A DNA stretch of 64,000 nucleotides from Panicum virgatum (lineage: Eukaryota; Streptophyta; Magnoliopsida; Poales; Poaceae). Both the position numbers and the translations under genes were made by a program. The DNA lies in NCBI RefSeq assembly GCF_016808335.1, contig NC_053148.1, forward strand, positions 625,001-689,000. The letters are read 5' to 3'. Positions 58,639 to 64,000 of the stretch are shown piece by piece. Positions within the stretch are counted from its first letter, which is position 1, and every line of letters begins with the position of its first letter. The notes beneath the pieces were generated by a model. The model was not told where the DNA came from, did no database searches, and worked only from the letters and a program-made list of their open reading frames with translations.

Positions 58639-61600
58639 ATGACTGGACCTCAGAGCCAAGCGCCGATCACCAGCCTTGTCACGTATGAACAGCTGACCCC
58701 CGAGCACAAGCAGAAATACGATGAGGTCAAAGCTCAGTTCGAAGTCGATGTCATCAGCTCGTTCGAGAGGACCCGCAACCACGGCATCAGGTGGAAGGGG
58801 TTCTCACCCGAAGGCGCTCTCGACAACGTTGACTTGTCCATACCATCAGAGGAGCGCACCAGAGCCCTGCGCCAGGAGATGAACTACATGGTGGCTCACA
58901 CGCTTCATCGGCACTCAGAAAGCCTGGTGAATGAGCTCAAGCATGTGGCACATCATGTCGTCCAGGAGGGATCAAAAACCAGTACTCCCCATCAGGACCA
59001 ATCCTGGGGAGTCACAGGGGAGAGGACTCACTTCAGTCTAGGCCGCCAATATCGTATTCGCTCACAAATCTAGGTCCGCAGGCTTCGCCGATCTACGTCG
59101 TCTACAAGATCGGCGGTGATCCCGGGGAGGGCCAGTTCCTGAACGAACTGCCTAAGGAGATTCCGCACGGATACACGTGCGTGTACATACCTGATAGCAT
59201 CAGTCCAACGCGCGCGGGACATCTGGTGGGTACAGGAGCTTCAGGAGCAGATGCGGAGAAACAAGCATGGCTAGCGAAGTACGCTACCGGGCCGAGTGCT
59301 GAGCCCTCGGCCCCAGGAGTTCTTAGTGTGGATCAGATCAGCGCAATACTAAGGGAACAGTTCAGCATTCTGCCCAAGAGAAAGGCGATCAGCTATTCCA
59401 AGCCGTACCCAAGCGAATACGACTTGATCCCGTTACCACCCAAGTATCGGCTCCCATAGTTCACCAAGTTCAGCGGGTCAGAAGGGGCCAGCTCCATCGA
59501 GCATGTGAGCCGATACCTAACTCAGCTCGGGATGATTTCAGTATCGGATCCTCTGAGGGTCCAGTTCTTCTGTCAGTCTCTCACAGGCTCAGCCTTTGTA
59601 TGGTACACATCATTAGCCCCAGATTTGATCCGCACTTGGAGGCAGCTGGAAGATCAGTTCCACACCCAGTATCACTCAGAGGCTGCTGAAGCCGGGATTG
59701 CCGACTTCGCCCAAGTCAAGCAGAAGCGAGGGGAAAGTGTGTCAGAGTACGTGCAGCACTTCAGAGAGGTTAAGAATCGATGCTACTCATCATGCATCAC
59801 AGAAAAGGAGGCAGTCGATTTGGCAGTTCTGGGGCTCACTAAGCCGATCAAGGATCTGGCTTTTCAGTTGGAATTCACCTCTTTGGCGCACATGGTACAG
59901 AAGCTCATGGCGTATGAACACTATCACCCTGAGCTGTACCAGAAAAAATTCAAGCGACATGTGAATATGGCCCAAGCAAATGATTCTGATGATTCTAGCG
60001 AGGAACAAGAAGTGGCTATGGCAGAGTGGACCCGGGGGGCAAACCCCGTCCCGTGCAAGTGGGTCAAACAGAAGGGGCTTGTGAAGGGCTTTGATTTTGA
60101 CGTGGCCAAGGCAGAGCAGATATTCGACTTACTGCTCAAGGAAAAGCAGTTGAAGCTCCCAGAGAATCACAAGCTGCCAACGACGCAAGAGCTGCGTGGG
60201 AGGCTGTACTGCAAGTGGCACCACTCGTTCACCCATGCGACGAATGACTGCAAGGAGCTGCGTCGGCAGATCCAATAGGCTATCGAGCAAGGTCGATTAA
60301 TTCTGGCCCAACACATGATGAAGGTGGACAGTCAACCATTCCCACAAGCTAATATGGTGGAGCTGTCGGATTTTAGACCTGAGGGCCAGAACTTGGCGTT
60401 CCAGATTAACATGGCGGGACCCATGCGCCGCCGTGACGAGCAGAGGAAAGAGGCCGCTTCTGGCAAACGGCCCCAGGATGAATACGAGCCGGAGCAGCAA
60501 CATGTTACTGAAGAACAAGTGCGTCACATCCGCAATCAACTCCCAGCTTCCAATCGGCTTCTGGAAAAATACCAGTATCAGTACAAGTTGCACCGCCGAT
60601 ATGAATCGGAAGAGGAGGAGTATGAGCACCGCACAGGGAGGACGCTGGGGAGGCGCCAGGCTATACGCGACCACTGGCATTGCCCGTTTTTCAGGTACTG
60701 TTGGAATTCCGGCATGAGCCGATTGCCTACTATCGATGATTGCTTGGAGTGCAGGCCTCTGGGACGCCAGCCAGGCGAGACGTCGGTGTTCCAGCGCTTG
60801 GGGCCCAAAGCACGTCACGACGACCATATTGAGCGGCCATCCAGGGATGATCTTGAGCTAGAAGGGGAAGATAAGTATCATCGTCCACGATGGCGTCCTG
60901 ACAGGCTCAGAAGCTCACAGAAGCGCAGAGTGCAGCGCTTACGCAATCTCGAGGAGGCAGAAGCAAGGTACCTCGACGTGCTGAGGAAAGCGCGTCCGAA
61001 TCTCGCGGAGCAAGTCAGGCACCCGCGAAGGGTGGAAAGGTGCCCTCCAAGGAGGGAGTGGTGCCCCAAGCAGCCAAGAGCCGATGAAAAGTCATCGGCT
61101 GATGTGAATATGGTGTTCGTGCCCCCGTCGGAGTTTCGGGCGCCCCAACCGGAGGAATTGGCCTTCGCGCGGCTGGACCTTGGTCCACAGCCGATCATCT
61201 TCGAGAAGCCCAAGGAGAAAAGCTACAAGCACCTGAAGGGATTATATCTCAAGGGCCTCATCAACGGCAAGCCTGTGAATAGAATGTTGTTCGACACTGG
61301 AGCCGCGGTCAATCTAATGTCGTACTCAGTACTGCACCGATTGGGTCGTTCTGCTGCTGATCTTATCAAGACCAACGTGATGCTCAATGATTTCAATGGC
61401 CAGCCGTCGGAGGCACAGGGCGTCCTCAATGTGGAGTTGATAGTTGGCCACAAGACCATCCCAACCTCGTTCTTCATCGTCAACAGTAAGAGTACGTACA
61501 CAGTGCTGCTTGGGAGGGATTGGATTCACGCCAATTGTTGTGTTCCTTCCACGATGCACCAGTGTTTGGTCCAATGGGATGGCGATGAAGTGGAGGTGGT

Positions 61601-61649
61601 CCGTGCAGATGACTCCAGCGAGGTTTCGCTCACAGACATGAACGCCTAG
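58639..61649 (+). pseudogene. gag-protease of the Tat-lineage element (broken)
   Basis: ATG at 58639 ([13 protein letters not shown]). The frame shifts near 59050. From there one frame runs to 61649 with stops at 59457 (RLP-stop-FTKFSG) and 60276 (RRQIQ-stop-AIEQG). The capsid domain is 59460-59930 (SSIEHVSRYLTQLG, FCQSLTGSAFVWYTSL, LEDQFHTQY). CKWHHSFTHATNDC (60209-60250) is the Tat-type zinc finger. The long linker is Arg/Glu-rich. The protease at about 61230-61560 has an intact MLFDTGAAVNLMS active site and LLGRDWIH. Bases 61650-61984 carry no clear domain. Confidence 0.88.
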
Positions 61650-61984
61650 GACACCGAAGGGCAAGAGCCGATCTCAGGGATCGCGCTGGAAGACTGTGAT
61701 TGGATCGAAGCGACAAAAAATGGATTGAGGCTGGTCTTATCCACTGGCCTCACAGAATAAATACATCCTGGCACGCTACTTAGCCTAGCAGGTTTAGAGA
61801 GGCCGGTCCCAGCGACCGGCCCCAAAAAATAGACAATTCTTGTTTAGAGTCGAAACTGTTACATTGCGGACAGACTTTAGCCTGCTCTGGCAGTTGGTTA
61901 GTTAATGAGCATTCAGTTTCGAGGGGTAATATTGAGACGGCCGGCCCATGCGGTCGGCCGAAAATTTTCTTTTGTCATCTCCCC

Positions 61985-64000
61985 GTGTTTGCTGTCGACG
62001 TGGCAGATGATGACGAGTCACCTGTGTCCACAGTCGATTTTACAGGCGACGGCAAGTTGGGGTACGGGTTTACATCAGCTGACGATTTGGAGGAAGTTTA
62101 TATCGGTCCCGGGGATAAGCCGCGACCAACATTTATCAGCAAGAAGCTAGACCCAAGCCTGCGTGAGCCGATGATAGCACTGTTGAGGGATTACCGGGAT
62201 TGTTTCACGTGGGATTATATTGAAATGCCTGGTCTGGATAGAAGCATCGTCGAACATCGGCTCCCGCTTAAGAAAGGATTTCGGCCGTTTCAACAACGAG
62301 CAAGGCAGATGAAGGCGTAAGTCCTGGAGGAGGTCAAGAAAGAGGTGCAAAAGATGTTGGACGCAGGGTTCATCAGGCCATGTAGGTATGCAGAATGGAT
62401 CTCCAGTGTGGTCCCTGTACAGAAGAAGGATGGCCGATGGAGAGTCTGCATGGATTTCAGAGACCTCAACAGAGCGACGCCAAAGGACGAATATCCGATG
62501 CCCATGGCAGAAACATTGATCAACGCCGCTGCCGGTCACAAAATGCTAAGCTTTATGGATGGTAACGCCGGCTACAACCAGATCTTCATGGCCCTAGAGG
62601 ATATAAGCAAGACTGCGTTCAGAGTACCAGGCGCGGTCGGCTTGTTCGAGTACTTGATTATGACCTTTGGATTGAAAAATGCCGGCGCAACGTATCAACG
62701 CACCATGAATTACATTTTTCATGATCTCATCGGCAAGCTGGTAGAAATCTATATTGATAATGTCGTGGTCAAGTCCACATCGGCTGGGGGGCATCTGGAA
62801 GATTTGCGTAAGGTTTTGGAGAGGACTCGGAAGTTTGGGCTCAAAATGAACCCGAAGAAATGTGTATTTGGCGTATCGGCCGGTCAGTTCTTAGGATTCC
62901 TGGTACATGAGCGAGGAATCGAGATCGGCTTGAAGAGTCAAGAAGCGGTAAAGACAATGAAACCGCCTACTACGAAGAAGGAGTTACAGAAGCTCATCGG
63001 CAAAATCAACTTTGTCAGACGATTTATCTCCAATCTGTCTAGGCGTATCGAGCCGTTCATGGGTCTGGTGAAGATCAAGTCCGAGGATGAGTTTCACTGG
63101 GGGGCAGAATAGCAGCAGGCTCTTGATGAAATCAAGGAATAATTGTCGAAGCCTCCAGTATTGGTTCCACCTCAACAGGACAGGCCTTTCTACGTGTACC
63201 TGTCCGTGGGTGACACTTCCATCACCTCGGTTCTAATTCAGAAACATGACGATCAGGAGAGGGTTGTCTTCTACCTCAGTAGGCGCATGTTGGACGCCGA
63301 GATCAGGTATCCTGAGATTGAAAAGCTTTGCCTTTGTTTATTTTTTACATGTATAAAGCTTCGACATATTTTGCTCTCGGCGGAAACGATCGTCATATGT
63401 AAATCAGATGTCATCAAGCATATGCTGTTGGCTCCTATTCTAAAAGGCCGACTAGGAAAATGGATGTTTGCGTTGTCAGAATTCGATATCCGATATCAAC
63501 CTGCAAAGGCAGTCAAGGGACAGGCACTGGCGGATCTCATTGCATACAGTGTCAATACTGACGTGTCTGCACTTTTTGTACGTGCCTGGGCCATGTTTTT
63601 CGACGGATCGGCTTGTGATGATGGGTGCCGCGTAGGAATTCTTTTGGTATCGCCTCGTGGGGCGACTTATTCTTTTTCCATCAGGATGGCTACTCCATGC
63701 ACCAATAATTTAGTAGAGTATGAGGCCATTCACAAGGGGATGGAATTACTCCTGGAAGCTGGTGCAGAAGCAGTGGAAATATTTGGGGATTCGAAACTGG
63801 TGATTTCTCAGCTCACGGAAGAATATAAATGTGAGAGCGAGCCTCTTTTTCCAATATGGATGCAGTGCCGTGAGTTGATGTCACAATTTAGGTACATTAA
63901 TTTCCACTGGATACAAAGGACTTTGAACAGTGAAGCCAATGACTTGGCACAGATGGCTTCCGGATACAAGGAAGCAGCCGATGGGGTCGATGTAGAGGTT
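61985..64000 (+). pseudogene. pol of the Tat-lineage element: RT, RNase H, second RNase H
   Basis: Starts in a new frame. RT: KMLDAGFIRPCRYAEW, VPVQKKDGRWRVCMDFRDLN, MDGNAGYNQIF, FGLKNAGATYQR, then YIDN at 62750-62761, where the family has YIDD, and FGLKMNPKKCVFGV. RNase H covers about 63150-63560. The archaeal-type RNase H begins MFFDGSACDDG near 63592 and keeps its acidic residues (FDGS, VEYEA, GDSK, EANDLA) to about 63960. Stops at 62318, 63110 and 63139. The Asp-to-Asn change alone would abolish polymerase activity. Confidence 0.9.

Larger units (their letters stand above)
57497..64000 (+). mobile_element. Tat-lineage Ty3/gypsy element, 5' portion
   Basis: LTR 57497-58439, primer-binding region from 58442, gag, protease, reverse transcriptase, RNase H and a second RNase H of the archaeal type; integrase and the 3' LTR are beyond the window. 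The duplicate RNase H is the known marker of the Tat group. Many stop codons and at least three frameshifts. Confidence 0.9.

Overview
The window is nuclear DNA of a grass (Poaceae). This rests on intron-containing plant genes (a BELL1-type homeodomain gene, a RING-H2 gene of the BRH1/RHA1 type), grass-type transposons (a Stowaway MITE with CTCCCTCCGT ends, Tat-lineage and RIRE3/RIRE8-like gypsy elements, a SIRE-type copia element, plant L1 LINEs, MULEs, Helitrons) and long (TA)n arrays. I cannot name the species. All coordinates and gene models come from reading the sequence; no database search was possible.

Layout. 1-6953 is the 5' part of a minus-strand gypsy element: a very long LTR, two paralogous leader ORFs, then broken gag and protease. 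It sits inside the last 16 bp of the 5' LTR of a second element (6954-14148, plus), a pol-less Tat-type element with a capsid-less gag, a 121-123 bp tandem array and a degenerate antisense coiled-coil gene. That element sits in a LINE (LINE C, 14149 to about 15590). 15.6-27 kb is the only gene-like segment: a damaged BELL gene whose homeodomain is split by a 3.3 kb intron full of insertions, a histidine-phosphatase pseudogene lacking its catalytic RHG motif, and an apparently intact RING-H2 gene, with microsatellites, a Helitron and MITEs between them.

27288-34739 is a degenerate Mutator-like element (MULE 1) with TIRs of about 650 bp and two convergent genes: a GRF-type zinc-finger gene (plus) and a MULE transposase (minus). 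From about 34.9 to 50.4 kb is a nest. A plus-strand LINE (LINE A) is interrupted in codon 5 of ORF2 by a deletion-derived SIRE-type copia element (35764-39584, TSD CAGTA), and again by a full-length, nearly intact minus-strand LINE (LINE B, 42480-50234, 14-bp TSD).

50870-55690 is a second, younger MULE (MULE 2) with 196-bp TIRs, a 9-bp TSD with one mismatch and an uninterrupted three-exon transposase of 896 codons. Its plus strand also carries a convergent GRF zinc-finger gene with a C-terminal membrane segment, so two unrelated-looking MULEs in one window share the same two-gene plan. A second copy of the Helitron family (56517 to about 57312, inverted) and a truncated MITE follow. From 57497 to the end is the 5' part of another Tat-lineage gypsy element with LTR, gag, protease, reverse transcriptase and two RNase H domains; it is inactivated by stops and by a YIDD-to-YIDN change.

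Most coding capacity belongs to transposons, and insertion order can be read from the nesting. Only the RING-H2 gene looks like a conventional intact host gene.
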